DNA of 64,000 nt, from NCBI RefSeq assembly GCF_003687725.1, contig NZ_RDOJ01000017.1:1-64000 (forward strand), in the 5' to 3' direction. Shown one piece after another: positions 27,856 to 37,995 of the stretch. Position 1 is the stretch's first letter. Each line of letters starts with the position of its first letter. The translations under genes were made by a program, and so were the position numbers. This stretch comes from Faecalibacter macacae (lineage in GTDB: Bacteria; Bacteroidota; Bacteroidia; Flavobacteriales; Weeksellaceae). Below the pieces are notes generated by a model, which was not told the DNA's origin, did no database searches, and saw only the letters and a program-made list of their open reading frames with translations.

Positions 27856-29049
27856 TTAATAATTGATAACTCCAGAACCTGCTAATTCATCACCAATATG
27901 CCATGCACAGAATTGACCTTCAGTAATTGCAGATTGAGGATTTAAGAATTCAACATACATTCCTTCTTTTGCTTTGTGTAAAGTTGCAACTTGTAATGGT
28001 TGACGGTAACGGATACGCGCCATCACTTCCATTGTTTCTCCTTCTTTTAAAGCTAAATCTTCGCGAACCCAGTGTACTTCTTCTTCTTTGATAAATAAAG
28101 CTTTCTTTAATAATCCTGGATGATTAGCACCTTGTCCTGTGTAGATGATGTTTTCTTTTACATCTGTATCAATCACAAATAAAGGCTCTACCTTTCCTCC
28201 TACACCAAGACCTTTACGTTGTCCTCTTGTAAAATAGTGCGCTCCTTGGTGTGTACCAACAACTTCGCCACTATCTTTAGTGTAAGAAAAACCACGAGCT
28301 TCAAAATCTAAAGCTTCATATTTATTATTAAAAGTCGGAACTTCTCTTTCAAAACCTTTCCAATCTTTAGCTACTTCTATAATTTCTCCTTTTTTAGCTT
28401 TTAATTGTTGCTGTAAGAATTCTGGTAAACTTACTTTTCCAATAAAACATAAACCTTGAGAATCTTTTTTATCTGCAGTTACTAAACCTTGTTCTTTCGC
28501 AATGCGACGAACTTCTGGTTTTTCTAATTCACCAATTGGGAATAATGCTTTAGATAATTGCTCTTGTGATAATTGACACAAGAAATACGATTGATCTTTA
28601 TTATTATCAACACCTTTTAGTAATTGAAAAACTTCGTTACCATTCGCATCAACAGTAGTTGATTTACGAGCATAATGACCTGTAGCTACATAATCTGCAC
28701 CTAATCCTAAAGCTGTTTTTAAGAATAAATCGAATTTAATTTCGCGGTTACATAAAACATCTGGATTTGGCGTTCTACCCTGCTTATATTCATTAAACAT
28801 ATAGTCAACAATACGCTCCTTATACGATTCAGACATATCAATTACCTGAAAAGGAATACCTAACTTTTCAGCAATTAATAAAGCATCTGCACTATCTTCG
28901 ATCCATGGACATTCATCTTCCAATGTCACCGAAGCATCGTTCCAGTTACGCATAAATAAACCAATCACATCATAACCTTGTTCTTTTAAAAGGTATGCTG
29001 TAACGCTTGAATCTACTCCTCCAGAAAGTCCTACGACAACTCTTTTCAT
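27856..29049 (-). CDS. mnmA: tRNA-specific 2-thiouridylase MnmA
   Basis: MnmA thiolates U34 of tRNAs for Lys, Glu and Gln using ATP and a persulfide relay. The PP-loop is [12 protein letters not shown] (7-18), the first catalytic cysteine is Cys100 in [12 protein letters not shown], and the second is Cys201 in [27 protein letters not shown] and the C-terminal beta-barrel follow. Length (397 aa) fits, including an insertion around residues 235-265 that lengthens it over the E. coli enzyme. MnmD at 54653, also in the window, modifies the same nucleotide. Monocistronic with its own terminator. Confidence 0.96.
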   Translation of the reverse strand: MKRVVVGLSGGVDSSVTAYLLKEQGYDVIGLFMRNWNDASVTLEDECPWIEDSADALLIAEKLGIPFQVIDMSESYKERIVDYMFNEYKQGRTPNPDVLCNREIKFDLFLKTALGLGADYVATGHYARKSTTVDANGNEVFQLLKGVDNNKDQSYFLCQLSQEQLSKALFPIGELEKPEVRRIAKEQGLVTADKKDSQGLCFIGKVSLPEFLQQQLKAKKGEIIEVAKDWKGFEREVPTFNNKYEALDFEARGFSYTKDSGEVVGTHQGAHYFTRGQRKGLGVGGKVEPLFVIDTDVKENIIYTGQGANHPGLLKKALFIKEEEVHWVREDLALKEGETMEVMARIRYRQPLQVATLHKAKEGMYVEFLNPQSAITEGQFCAWHIGDELAGSGVINY

Positions 29050-29112
29050 TCTATTAATTTTCAGACTACAAAATTACAAAATATTATTCGATGCAGTCTT
29101 ATCATAAATCAA

Positions 29113-30435
29113 TTAGATTGGTTTTGATGATTTTTTATTAATAAACAAAATAAAAATTAACACACAAATACCTGTAAGAAAAGGATAATATAAATTAGAA
29201 ATAACGTCTAAAGGCGAGACCATAAACGTATTGTCCTTAGCTATTTTAGTTACAGCTACCGCTGCTAAAATCTGTGCTCCATAAGGTATTACACCTTGAA
29301 CAAAACATGAAACAGTATCTAAAATACTTGCCACACGTTTTGGCTCTAAATCATGTTCGTTTGAGATTTCTTTTGCTACACGACCAACAATTAAAATTGC
29401 AATTGTATTATTCGCCAAAGCCGCATCAGCTAATGCAATTAAACCTGCAATACTTAACTCAGCTTGTTTTTTTGATTTGATATTCTTCGTTAATTTCTCA
29501 ATAATGTATTCTAAACCTCCGTTATAACGAATGATTCCGACAACTCCACCGATGATTAGACAAAGAATACTTAATTCAAACATTCCTGTAAAACCGTTAT
29601 TAATACTTGTAACTAATTCTAAAAATGGTATAGATTGATAAAAAATTCCGATAGCTAAAAATGATAAAATTCCGATAATTAAAGACCAGATAACATTAAC
29701 TCCACCTATTGCTAATCCAAAAACTAATAAATATGGAACAATAGTTAATAAGTCATAATCAAGATTCTTTCCTTCTATATTAACAACGTTAAAATTCTGA
29801 GATAAAAAATAATACAATAGTATTGAGAAGATTGCCGCAGGTAAAACAATTTTAAAATTGGCTTTAAACTTAGACTTCATATCAACCTCTTGTGTACGTG
29901 TAGCAGCAATCGTTGTATCCGAAATAAAAGATAAATTATCACCAAACATAGCTCCTCCTACAACAGCTCCCAGCAACATTGCCATAGAACCCGGAATCAT
30001 TTTTTCCATTTCTACCGCAATTGGTGCCAAAGTAACAATTGTACCAACCGAAGTCCCGATTGAAACCGATATAAAACAAGCAATTAAAAAGAATCCAACT
30101 ACAATAAAACCTGGTGGTAAAAAAGAAACAAACATATTAACTGTTGAAGCAACCGCACCAGTAGTTGAACCCAAGCTACCAAAAGCACCAGCCAAAAGAA
30201 ATATTAAAATCATCAACACAATTGTTTCCTCACCAGCGCCTTTACAAAACGCTTCAATTTTAGCATTAAAGCTAACTTTAGGGAATTGAACCATTGCAAT
30301 TATTAACGCAACCATAAAAACTACAATAGCTGGAACTGCGTAAAAATCGTTAAGAATTACTGATGATGTGAAATAAATTAAAATAAATGCGATTAAAGGT
30401 AATAATGCCCAAAAATTTCCTTTTTTACTTTTCAT
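29113..30435 (-). CDS. Na+/H+ antiporter, NhaC family
   Basis: About eleven hydrophobic segments span the 440 residues. Conserved membrane motifs of the NhaC family are visible: GTSVGTIVTLAPIAVEM, GGAMFGDNLSFISDTTIAAT, and ALADAALANNTIAILIVG with a charged aspartate in the membrane. NhaC proteins exchange Na+ for H+, and some relatives exchange organic anions, so the exact substrates are open. The gene is just upstream of mnmA on the same strand (63 bases apart), possibly co-transcribed. Confidence 0.82.
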   Translation of the reverse strand: MKSKKGNFWALLPLIAFILIYFTSSVILNDFYAVPAIVVFMVALIIAMVQFPKVSFNAKIEAFCKGAGEETIVLMILIFLLAGAFGSLGSTTGAVASTVNMFVSFLPPGFIVVGFFLIACFISVSIGTSVGTIVTLAPIAVEMEKMIPGSMAMLLGAVVGGAMFGDNLSFISDTTIAATRTQEVDMKSKFKANFKIVLPAAIFSILLYYFLSQNFNVVNIEGKNLDYDLLTIVPYLLVFGLAIGGVNVIWSLIIGILSFLAIGIFYQSIPFLELVTSINNGFTGMFELSILCLIIGGVVGIIRYNGGLEYIIEKLTKNIKSKKQAELSIAGLIALADAALANNTIAILIVGRVAKEISNEHDLEPKRVASILDTVSCFVQGVIPYGAQILAAVAVTKIAKDNTFMVSPLDVISNLYYPFLTGICVLIFILFINKKSSKPI

Positions 30436-30542
30436 AAAGTGTTATTTACCGAAAAAATTTCGACAAAGATGAGATTTCTAGCACGAAATTAAAAATGCTA
30501 AAATATTAGTAATGATGTTAATTAAGTATATCAAACAAAAAA

Positions 30543-30570
30543 AACGGAATATCTGTTATGATATTCCGTT
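30543..30570 (-). terminator. Terminator of the cupin gene
   Basis: AACGGAATATC / GATATTCCGTT, an 11-bp perfect stem with a 6-base loop, lies past the stop at 30600 and is followed by a T stretch on the minus strand (A run 30537-30544). Confidence 0.8.
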
Positions 30571-30599
30571 CTGTTGAAAATTTTTCGGTGTTTACTAAA

Positions 30600-31466
30600 T
30601 TATTTAGTAATTAATTTATTAGTATCTATAATTGCTCTTTCATTCTTTTCATCAATCCAAGCTTGACCTTTTAACTTTCTCATTACGTTATCAATATTTC
30701 TCATGATAAAAATATTGTAAATTGCTTCTGAAAAATTCTTTGGTTTATGAGCTAATGAACGTAAACTTACAGAGAATCCTGGAGTTATATATTTCATATA
30801 ATGCCACCAACCTTCTGGCATATATAACATTTCTCCATGCTTTAAATCAGCAACCATAGGATTAATATTTTTTAGGGCTGGCCATTTCTCAAAATCAGGA
30901 TTATCGAAATCAATATCCTCACGACAAATTACCGAATAAGGAATTTTATACATGTATTTTGAATCTTGTGGCGGAACAATTACACATTTCTTTTCTCCTG
31001 CAAAATGGAAGTGTAAAATATTCGCTAAATCTATATCGTAATGCATAAAAACATTAGAACCTGCTCCTCCAAAAAATAGCATAGGCATAGATTTGAATAA
31101 ATTCAAACCTAAATCAGGCATTTTATAATCTTTTTGTAATTCAGGAACTTGGCTCATTAAATTATATAAGAAAATACGTAAATCTGTTGGTCCATTATGT
31201 AAAAGATCAACATATTCAGACATTTTCATTCTTGCAACAGGTTCGTTAACTTTCTTAGAATAATCTACGGGATCATTGTTGTACAATGGTACAATTTTAT
31301 CACCTGCAACCTGCTTTATATATTCAAAATTCCATTTTTCATACGCTGGCCAATCTTCTGTAATCCGTTCAATTACTACTGGCTTTTGTGGTTTTACATA
31401 ATATTTCTGGAAATCCTTTGCTGAAATCGTTTCTACTCTTTCAACTTCAGTGAAATTAAATCCCAT
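30600..31466 (-). CDS. JmjC/cupin_8-like dioxygenase
   Basis: The protein (288 aa from the ATG at 31466, MGFNFTEVERVETIS) fits the cupin_8/JmjC group, close to FIH-like hydroxylases. The Fe(II) triad is His142 and Asp144 in FMHYDIDLANILHFH, and His222 in MPEGWWHYMKY. A 2-oxoglutarate-binding lysine is plausible in GEKKCVIVPP. Such enzymes hydroxylate proteins or tRNA; the target is unknown. A start 18 bases upstream is possible but lacks family support. Its 5' end is divergent from the VWA gene, about 100 bases away. Confidence 0.8.
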   Translation of the reverse strand: MGFNFTEVERVETISAKDFQKYYVKPQKPVVIERITEDWPAYEKWNFEYIKQVAGDKIVPLYNNDPVDYSKKVNEPVARMKMSEYVDLLHNGPTDLRIFLYNLMSQVPELQKDYKMPDLGLNLFKSMPMLFFGGAGSNVFMHYDIDLANILHFHFAGEKKCVIVPPQDSKYMYKIPYSVICREDIDFDNPDFEKWPALKNINPMVADLKHGEMLYMPEGWWHYMKYITPGFSVSLRSLAHKPKNFSEAIYNIFIMRNIDNVMRKLKGQAWIDEKNERAIIDTNKLITK

Positions 31467-31570
31467 TTTATTAAAAATTTGCACAAAATTAATAAAGATT
31501 TTTGTTAAATTTTCTTATTATAATTATTCTTGTCAATCGAAATATATAAAAAAATCTATAGCTAACTTTT

Positions 31571-33808
31571 ATGCGGTTTTTACTCCAATTTATTTTTCTA
31601 TTATTAGGAAATTTACATCTTACTCACGCACAATCTACTTTCCCTTATTTAGAGGTAAAAAACAACGAAGATATTGCTAAAATTAGCTCAGATTCTGTTC
31701 AATCAACCTATCAATTCAATCATTTTTTAGGCGACATTCAACATACATTTTATTATAAAAATATTTCAAATGAAACGGTTGATTTACGATTTATTGTTCC
31801 GCAACATCATTCGCAAAACGTGTATCATTTGGCTGCAAATTATAATAATCAAGAATCAAATTTGTCAGCAAAGCCTATTGTAACGGTAAGACAAGAAATT
31901 AAAAGCTTAAAATCAAAAAGTGGGTACGATAATCAGACTAAAACACAAAATTTAATTCTGAATCTGAATCAAGTGAAAGCCGGAGAAATTATTACAGTTT
32001 CTCTTAAGGTTTCTAAAATCATCGAAACCTCAACATTAGATTATCAAGTTGAAATTCCTGAAATAAAAACTATCCGTACTGAACAATTCACATCTTTAGG
32101 AATCAACGAACAAGTTGGATTACCAACAAAAGCTTATCAAACCTATAATTTTATAGGAAGTATTCCTTTGAATGCTGTTTTAATAAATGATCAAAATCCG
32201 TCTATAAATAAAACTTCTAATTTCAATTGGACAACAAAAAAGAATACCACAAAAAAAGAATCTATTTTATATAATTACGAAGCCAAACAGATTAATTCGG
32301 CCATACAACATTTTACAGAAGATGGTTGCGATTATATTTTAGGAATCGTTCAGCCTCCTAAGGATTCAAAAGTAATTTATCCGCGCGAATATATTTTTGT
32401 TGTAGATGCTTCAGGCTCGATGAAAGGTCGTCCTATTACGGAAGTCAAGAAAATGATGACTTCAACTTTGAAACAATTAAAAACAAACGAATTATTCAAC
32501 ATCGTATTATATGGAACGAATCAAGAAAACTTTGCTCCAACTTCTATAGAAGCCACAAAAGAAAATGTTGATAAAGCGATTATTTATATAGACAAAGAAT
32601 ATGGTAGAGGTACTACAAAGTTGAATGAAGCGATTGATCGTATTCAGACTTTTAAAGCAAATTCTAATCATAACAGAATCATCACAATTATTTCTGATGG
32701 TGATTTAGATATTAATCAGAATTTACATCTCTCGATTAAATCTCACCTAAAATCAGCTCAATTTTTTATTTTAGGAATAGGAAATTCGATTGATTATCGC
32801 GCGATGAATTTTCTTTCATTAACTACAGGAACGCAACCATTGGTAGTTAACAACGAATATGAGTTAGGTTTTAAAATTTCTCAATTTCAAAAACAAATTC
32901 TTAGACCATTATTACGAAATGTACAAGTTCAGTCTAAAACATTAAATCTTTCAGAAACATATCCGAAAAATTTCAATGGATTTTTATCAACAAATCCGAT
33001 TCATTTCGTTTCGAAAGATTGTAAAAAAGTCTATCCAAAACAATTAGAAATTACAGCTAAAAATGGAATTGATAACTACAATCAGAAATTCGATATTAAA
33101 AACTCAAATTCCTCTAATCTAACTGAAGCTATTAAGTTTTATTGGGCGAAACAAAAAATTGATTTTTTATTGAAAGATGAAGATCGTTGCGGTGAAATTT
33201 GCCAAAAAGATGGCCGATACAGAAAAGAAATTGAAAAGATTGGTATGTCATTCAATTTATCAACTCCTTACACTGTTTTGATTCAGAATAATGATACTAC
33301 GAATTTCAATCAAGATTATGATACAGATGGCGACGGAATTGCTGATTGGTTTGACGAATGTATTAACGAAAAAGGAACTCTATTAACAAAAGGTTGTCCT
33401 GTTGAAAAATTGGAAGGAAACTCGAAAAATGTGTATGTACAAGATTTTTCGAATGAATTAATTAGAACGATTGAATTTGATTTTGATCAAACATTTATTC
33501 GACCTATTGATTATCCAATTTTAGATCGTATTGTAAAGAGTATGAAAGCTAATTCGCATCTTAAATTTTATGTTGAAGGACATACAGATGCTATGGGAAA
33601 TAGCGAATACAACAAGAATTTATCTCTTAATCGTTCCAAAGCTGTTGTTGAATATTTTGCTTCTAAAGGTTTAGATAAAAATCGATTTACGATAATCGGA
33701 AAAGGCGATACAGAATTGAAACATCCCACGTGTAGACCAGCTGAAAAATGTGAAGCTTGGAAAAACTTACAAAATAGACGAGTTGAATTTAAAATAAAAA
33801 AGGATTGA
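31571..33808 (+). CDS. VIT-VWA-TSP3-OmpA envelope protein
   Basis: A signal peptide (MRFLLQFIFLLLGNLHLTHA) leads into a VIT domain (about 30-250; HTFYYKNISNETVDLRFIVP). Next is a VWA domain with an intact metal-ion site, Asp279-A-Ser-G-Ser in FVVDASGSMKGRP, and IISDGDLD. A thrombospondin-3 calcium repeat (DTDGDGIADWFDECINEKG) comes at about 584. The last 120 residues are an OmpA peptidoglycan-binding domain (VEGHTDAMGNSEYNKNLSLN, then NRRVEFKI). VIT and VWA usually sit in secreted adhesins; joining them to OmpA should anchor the ligand-binding head to peptidoglycan. Single gene sharing a terminator with the next one. Confidence 0.88.
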   Translation: MRFLLQFIFLLLGNLHLTHAQSTFPYLEVKNNEDIAKISSDSVQSTYQFNHFLGDIQHTFYYKNISNETVDLRFIVPQHHSQNVYHLAANYNNQESNLSAKPIVTVRQEIKSLKSKSGYDNQTKTQNLILNLNQVKAGEIITVSLKVSKIIETSTLDYQVEIPEIKTIRTEQFTSLGINEQVGLPTKAYQTYNFIGSIPLNAVLINDQNPSINKTSNFNWTTKKNTTKKESILYNYEAKQINSAIQHFTEDGCDYILGIVQPPKDSKVIYPREYIFVVDASGSMKGRPITEVKKMMTSTLKQLKTNELFNIVLYGTNQENFAPTSIEATKENVDKAIIYIDKEYGRGTTKLNEAIDRIQTFKANSNHNRIITIISDGDLDINQNLHLSIKSHLKSAQFFILGIGNSIDYRAMNFLSLTTGTQPLVVNNEYELGFKISQFQKQILRPLLRNVQVQSKTLNLSETYPKNFNGFLSTNPIHFVSKDCKKVYPKQLEITAKNGIDNYNQKFDIKNSNSSNLTEAIKFYWAKQKIDFLLKDEDRCGEICQKDGRYRKEIEKIGMSFNLSTPYTVLIQNNDTTNFNQDYDTDGDGIADWFDECINEKGTLLTKGCPVEKLEGNSKNVYVQDFSNELIRTIEFDFDQTFIRPIDYPILDRIVKSMKANSHLKFYVEGHTDAMGNSEYNKNLSLNRSKAVVEYFASKGLDKNRFTIIGKGDTELKHPTCRPAEKCEAWKNLQNRRVEFKIKKD

Positions 33809-33827
33809 GCTTACACTCAATCCTTTT
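33798..33827. terminator. Shared terminator, VWA-OmpA gene and methyltransferase
   Basis: AAAAGGATTGAG / CTCAATCCTTTT with a 6-base loop overlaps the stop codon of the plus-strand gene and lies 21 bases past that of the minus-strand gene. Confidence 0.85.
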
Positions 33828-33848
33828 ATTATATCTATAAGTATATTC

Positions 33849-35054
33849 TTAAGAAACACGCTCAATTAACGCCATATAGAAACCATCGTATCCGTTTTCA
33901 GAAGGATAGTAAGTTTTATCGTTAATTAATTTATAGTTTTCGTTATTCGCTAAGAATTTCTCAACTTGCTCTTGATTTTCTGATGGTAAAATAGAACATG
34001 TAGCATAAACCATTAATCCACCAACTTTAATAATTTTGGCGTAATCGTTTAAGATCATTGCTTGTGTTTCTCTAATACGATCTAAGAATGGTTGATCTAA
34101 TTTCCATTTCGCATCTGGGTTACGACGTAAAACTCCAAAACCAGAACATGGCGCATCAATTAATAATCGATCAGCAGAATTTGCCATCTTTTTAATTGTT
34201 TTTGCTTCAATTAATCTAGTCTGAACATTTTGAACATCATTACGAGAAGCACGACGTTTTAGCTCTTTTAATTTCCACTCGTGGATATCCATTGCAATAA
34301 TTTGCCCTTTATTATTCATTAAAGAAGCAAGGTGTAATGTTTTTCCTCCAGCTCCAGCACACGCATCAACAACACGCATACCTGGCTCTACACGTAAAAA
34401 TGGTGCAATCATCTGAGAACCTGCATCCTGAACTTCAAAAAATCCATTCTGGAATTCATCAGTTCTAAAGATATTTGTTTTCTCTTCTAATTCTAATGCA
34501 TCTTGATATTTAGATAAAACTTTTGTTTTAATTTGACGTTGCTTTAATAACTTCTGTAATTCTTTACGATCAGTTTTTAAACTATTAACACGTAATACAG
34601 TTGGTGCAGGAATATTCATCGCCTGAGCTTCTTCTAGCCAACGATCACCTAATTCAGCTTTTCCAACTTCAAACATCCAATCTGGATAAGATTCAGCTAC
34701 AGCTGGATTTTTAGCAGATTGATGGTGTCTTTTTAAAATTTCTTTGTGGTTAATACGAGCGAATTCTTCCCACATTGGTAATTTTTCTTCAGGATCTAGG
34801 GCAAACCAAGTTCCTACAAATTCCCATAACGTATCTGGTGATAATGGTCTTGCCATTGCACCTTCTACTAATCTCTTCCATCGTACTAAATCATAAACTG
34901 TTTCAGCAATAAATGCACGATCTTTTGCTCCCCACTGTTTATTTGACTTTAGAGTACGTTCAACTTCTTTATCAGCATATTTTCCTTCAAAGAAAATATT
35001 ATTTAATGTACCGGTAATCCCGATGAACAAATTTTTGTATGGTAAAATCTTCAT
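33849..35054 (-). CDS. RsmB/NOP2-family RNA m5C methyltransferase
   Basis: The SAM-binding core has VVDACAGAGGKTLHLASLM (about 223-241), AMDIHEWKLKELKRRA, then DAPCSGFGVLRRNPDAKW, and YATCSILPSENQEQV. The two cysteines in APCSG and ATCSI are the release and catalytic cysteines of RNA C5-cytosine methyltransferases. The N-terminal region (1-200) carries an RsmB/NusB-like helical part. Target could be 16S rRNA C967 or another cytosine; the sequence does not decide. No operon partner is obvious. Confidence 0.9.
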   Translation of the reverse strand: MKILPYKNLFIGITGTLNNIFFEGKYADKEVERTLKSNKQWGAKDRAFIAETVYDLVRWKRLVEGAMARPLSPDTLWEFVGTWFALDPEEKLPMWEEFARINHKEILKRHHQSAKNPAVAESYPDWMFEVGKAELGDRWLEEAQAMNIPAPTVLRVNSLKTDRKELQKLLKQRQIKTKVLSKYQDALELEEKTNIFRTDEFQNGFFEVQDAGSQMIAPFLRVEPGMRVVDACAGAGGKTLHLASLMNNKGQIIAMDIHEWKLKELKRRASRNDVQNVQTRLIEAKTIKKMANSADRLLIDAPCSGFGVLRRNPDAKWKLDQPFLDRIRETQAMILNDYAKIIKVGGLMVYATCSILPSENQEQVEKFLANNENYKLINDKTYYPSENGYDGFYMALIERVS

Positions 35055-35101
35055 AATTCACTGCAAATTTACAAAGACTAAATTGTTTTGTTTGTATCAA
35101 T

Positions 35102-35521
35102 TTAGTTTTTAAATGCTTTTTTCACTTCTTCTGGTACTTCTACCACTTTATTTTTATGATAATCGAAGGTTACAATACCGGTTTTTACTTTAGCTATTAA
35201 TTTATCTCCACATGTTATTTGATAAAACAAATCGAAACTAACTCTTGTAAAATCTCCTGCAGTTATTGAAATTTCTAACTGATCATTGTAATAAGCCTGA
35301 TTTTTATATTCTATTGCTACATCTGCCATAATTGATCCAACGCCTGCTAAATTCATTTCGTTCCATCCAAAATGATTAAAAAACTGAACTCTTGCTTCAT
35401 GGATAATAGACAGAACTTTATCATTAGCTAAATGATTGCCATAATTAAGATCTGTTATTCGTACTGGAATTGTTGTATTGAAAAGAAATTCTGAAGGTAG
35501 ATTTATTTTTATTCGAGCCAT
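35102..35521 (-). CDS. 4-hydroxybenzoyl-CoA thioesterase-fold protein (FadM/YbgC-like)
   Basis: The 139-aa hot-dog-fold protein has the family motif TDLNYGNHLANDKVLSIIHE (about residues 17-36), where the asparagine and histidine replace the more common D-x-x-G-H pattern. It continues with RVQFFNHFGW and VDFAIEYKN-like strands. It should hydrolyse acyl-CoA thioesters; chain preference unknown. I choose the ATG at 35521 (MARIKINLPSEF), not the one 24 bases upstream, because the fold begins there. It lies upstream of the methyltransferase, 47 bases apart, possibly in one transcript. Confidence 0.75.
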   Translation of the reverse strand: MARIKINLPSEFLFNTTIPVRITDLNYGNHLANDKVLSIIHEARVQFFNHFGWNEMNLAGVGSIMADVAIEYKNQAYYNDQLEISITAGDFTRVSFDLFYQITCGDKLIAKVKTGIVTFDYHKNKVVEVPEEVKKAFKN

Positions 35522-35862
35522 TTTAGTGTAAAATTTAGATCTCAAATATACTATAAAAAAGAAAGGGTTTTAGTTTTACAACTAAAACCCAATTGATTTT
35601 TAAACTTACTCTCGCAAGCATAATTTAACATTAAAAAAAATCAATCTTACTCTCTACTACCTATTGCTAATTTATAACGTAAAATTCTATTTACAAAATA
35701 TTTACACAATAAAATTCAATATTTTTTAGCAAAAATTCATAAATACCTAGATATAGGTATTAATTTCATGATTTGATCAAAACATAAAAAAACCTCTATT
35801 TATAAGACATTCCATATTAATAGTTCTTAAAAATTTGTACTTTGCACGTTTAATTTTTCTAT
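35522..35862. other. Intergenic region with orphan terminator and palindrome
   Basis: Between the divergent thioesterase and tex genes lie a strong minus-strand terminator hairpin (35551-35590) with no minus-strand gene to its right, and a perfect palindrome AATACCTA-GATA-TAGGTATT (35742-35761). Just before tex, TTGTACTTTGCA (35835-35846) is close to a -7 box. No protein-coding gene is convincing. Confidence 0.5.
35551..35590 (-). terminator. Orphan minus-strand terminator
   Basis: GGGTTTTAGTT / AACTAAAACCC, an 11-bp perfect stem, TTAC loop, is followed on the minus strand by CTTTCTTTTTTATAG. The nearest minus-strand gene to its right is beyond tex, so the transcript it ends must start within about 270 bases. 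Confidence 0.6.
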
Positions 35863-37995
35863 ATGGATTTGACTAACTTTATTAAAAATTCTTTACCAAC
35901 GGTTTCTGAAAAATCTATTTTAAACGTTATCAAATGTTTAAATGAAGATTTCTCTATTCCTTTTATTGCTAGATATCGCAAGGAAATGACTGGAAACTTA
36001 GATGAAGTTGCAATTTCTACAATTAAAAAACTAAAATCTAATTACGAAGAAATTATCAGTCGTAAAGAATTTATACTTGAAACATTAAAAGAATTAAATG
36101 TATTAACAAGTGAAATTGAATCAAAAATCAATAAATCTTTTGATTCAAATCAATTGGAAGATATTTACTTACCATATAAGAAAAAGAAAAAAACTAAAGC
36201 GACAATTGCAAAAGAAAAAGGTTTAGAACCTTTGGCTAAAATCATAATGAAACAAAATAACATTAATGATTTAGACGAGTTAATTAGTCGATATATTACT
36301 GATGAAGTTCCTACTAACGAAGATGCTTTAGAGGGTGTAAATCATATTATAGCAGAATGGATTAATGAAAATGAATATGTTCGTCATCGCTTACGCGAAA
36401 TGTTTAGACGACAAGCGACAATTCAATCCAAAGTTGTAAAAGCAAAAATTAATGAAGAAGATGCGAAAGTATATTCTAATTATTTTGAGCATGAAGAAGC
36501 TTTAAAAAAATGTGCATCGCATCGTTTATTAGCTATGTTACGTGGAGAACGTGAAGGATTTTTAAAAATATCTGTAGACATTGACAAAAAAGATGCTTTT
36601 AAATTCTTAGAGTACACTTTAGTAAAATCGCTTCAGCCAGAAATTTCTTGGATAATAGAGGAAGCTATAAAAGATAGTTATAAACGATTATTATCTCCTT
36701 CTATATCAAATGAAGTTTTAAAAGAGGCTAAATTAAACGCAGATATCACTTCTATTAATGTTTTCTCTAAAAATCTGAACCAATTATTGTTGGCACCACC
36801 ATTAGGAGAAAAAAGAATTTTAGCTATTGACCCAGGATATAAATCAGGTTGTAAAATTGTTTGTCTAGACGAACAAGGAGATTTATTACACAATGAAAAT
36901 ATATATCCACACGCCCCACAAAATGATAAAACTGGTGCAATTAAAAAATTAAAATCGTTAGTTAATGCCTATTCTATTGAAGCAATTTCAATCGGAAATG
37001 GAACTGCCTCTCGCGAAACTGAAAACTTGGTTCAAAATATTGCTTTTGACAGACCTTTAAAAGTTTTTGTAGTAAATGAAGCTGGAGCTTCAGTTTATTC
37101 TGCATCAAAAATTGCTCGTGAAGAATTCCCAGATAAAGATGTTACCGTTCGTGGTGCTGTTTCTATAGGAAGACGTTTACAAGATCCGTTAGCTGAATTG
37201 GTTAAAATTGACCCAAAATCAATTGGAGTTGGTCAGTACCAGCATGATGTAGACCAAACTTTATTGAAAAACGAATTGGATGAAGTGGTTTCGTCTTGTG
37301 TAAATAAAGTTGGTGTAAATCTAAATACTGCGAGTAAACATTTACTGAATTACGTTTCTGGAATTGGAGAAAAATTAGCTGAAAACATTGTAACTTATCG
37401 AACTGAAAATGGTCCTTTCGAAAGTCGTGAAGAACTTAAAAAAGTTCCTCGATTAGGTGGAAAAGCTTTTCAGCAAGCTTCTGCTTTCTTACGAATTAAA
37501 GACGCAAAAAATCCATTAGACAATTCAGCAGTTCATCCAGAATCTTATTCTATTGTCAAAAAGATGGCGAAAGATTTAAAAGTTGATGTACAAGATTTGA
37601 TACTAAACAAAGAGTTAATCGCTAAAATTGACATTACTAAATATATTACAGATGAAGTTGGAATTCCGACTTTAGAAGATATTTTAAAAGAGTTAGAAAA
37701 ACCAGGTTTAGATCCACGTTCGACAGCCAAAGTGTTTAGTTTTGATAGCCGATTAAAGAAATTTGAAGATTTGAGTTTAGGCATGAAAGTTCCTGGAATC
37801 ATCAATAACATTACAAACTTCGGTTGTTTTGTTGATATAGGTTTAAAGGAAAATGGATTGGTACATATTTCTAAAATTTGTAACGAATTTATTTCTGATG
37901 TTTCAACTAAAGTACATTTACAACAACAAGTTGAAGTTACTGTAATTGGAATTGACACAGAAAAAAGAAAAATACAATTGTCACTTATTGATTAA
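35863..37995 (+). CDS. tex: Tex-family RNA-binding transcription accessory protein
   Basis: All Tex modules are present in order: N-terminal helical domain (IPFIARYRKEMTGNLDE, about 25), the ERFLPYKKKKKT-like segment (IYLPYKKKKKTKATIAKEKG), a YqgF/RNase H-like domain (ILAIDPGYKSGCKI, about 321), helix-hairpin-helix motifs (NYVSGIGEKLAENIVTYR, about 495), and a C-terminal S1 RNA-binding domain (VPGIINNITNFGCFVDIG to the end). It binds nucleic acid and affects transcription and stress survival. At 710 aa it is somewhat shorter than the E. coli-type protein. The following gene starts on the last base of its stop codon. Confidence 0.93.
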   Translation: MDLTNFIKNSLPTVSEKSILNVIKCLNEDFSIPFIARYRKEMTGNLDEVAISTIKKLKSNYEEIISRKEFILETLKELNVLTSEIESKINKSFDSNQLEDIYLPYKKKKKTKATIAKEKGLEPLAKIIMKQNNINDLDELISRYITDEVPTNEDALEGVNHIIAEWINENEYVRHRLREMFRRQATIQSKVVKAKINEEDAKVYSNYFEHEEALKKCASHRLLAMLRGEREGFLKISVDIDKKDAFKFLEYTLVKSLQPEISWIIEEAIKDSYKRLLSPSISNEVLKEAKLNADITSINVFSKNLNQLLLAPPLGEKRILAIDPGYKSGCKIVCLDEQGDLLHNENIYPHAPQNDKTGAIKKLKSLVNAYSIEAISIGNGTASRETENLVQNIAFDRPLKVFVVNEAGASVYSASKIAREEFPDKDVTVRGAVSIGRRLQDPLAELVKIDPKSIGVGQYQHDVDQTLLKNELDEVVSSCVNKVGVNLNTASKHLLNYVSGIGEKLAENIVTYRTENGPFESREELKKVPRLGGKAFQQASAFLRIKDAKNPLDNSAVHPESYSIVKKMAKDLKVDVQDLILNKELIAKIDITKYITDEVGIPTLEDILKELEKPGLDPRSTAKVFSFDSRLKKFEDLSLGMKVPGIINNITNFGCFVDIGLKENGLVHISKICNEFISDVSTKVHLQQQVEVTVIGIDTEKRKIQLSLID

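Noticed and set aside
35600-35670. A 26-codon minus-strand peptide starting with MLNYACESK
   Set aside because: Its end runs through the terminator hairpin, has no ribosome-binding context and matches nothing.
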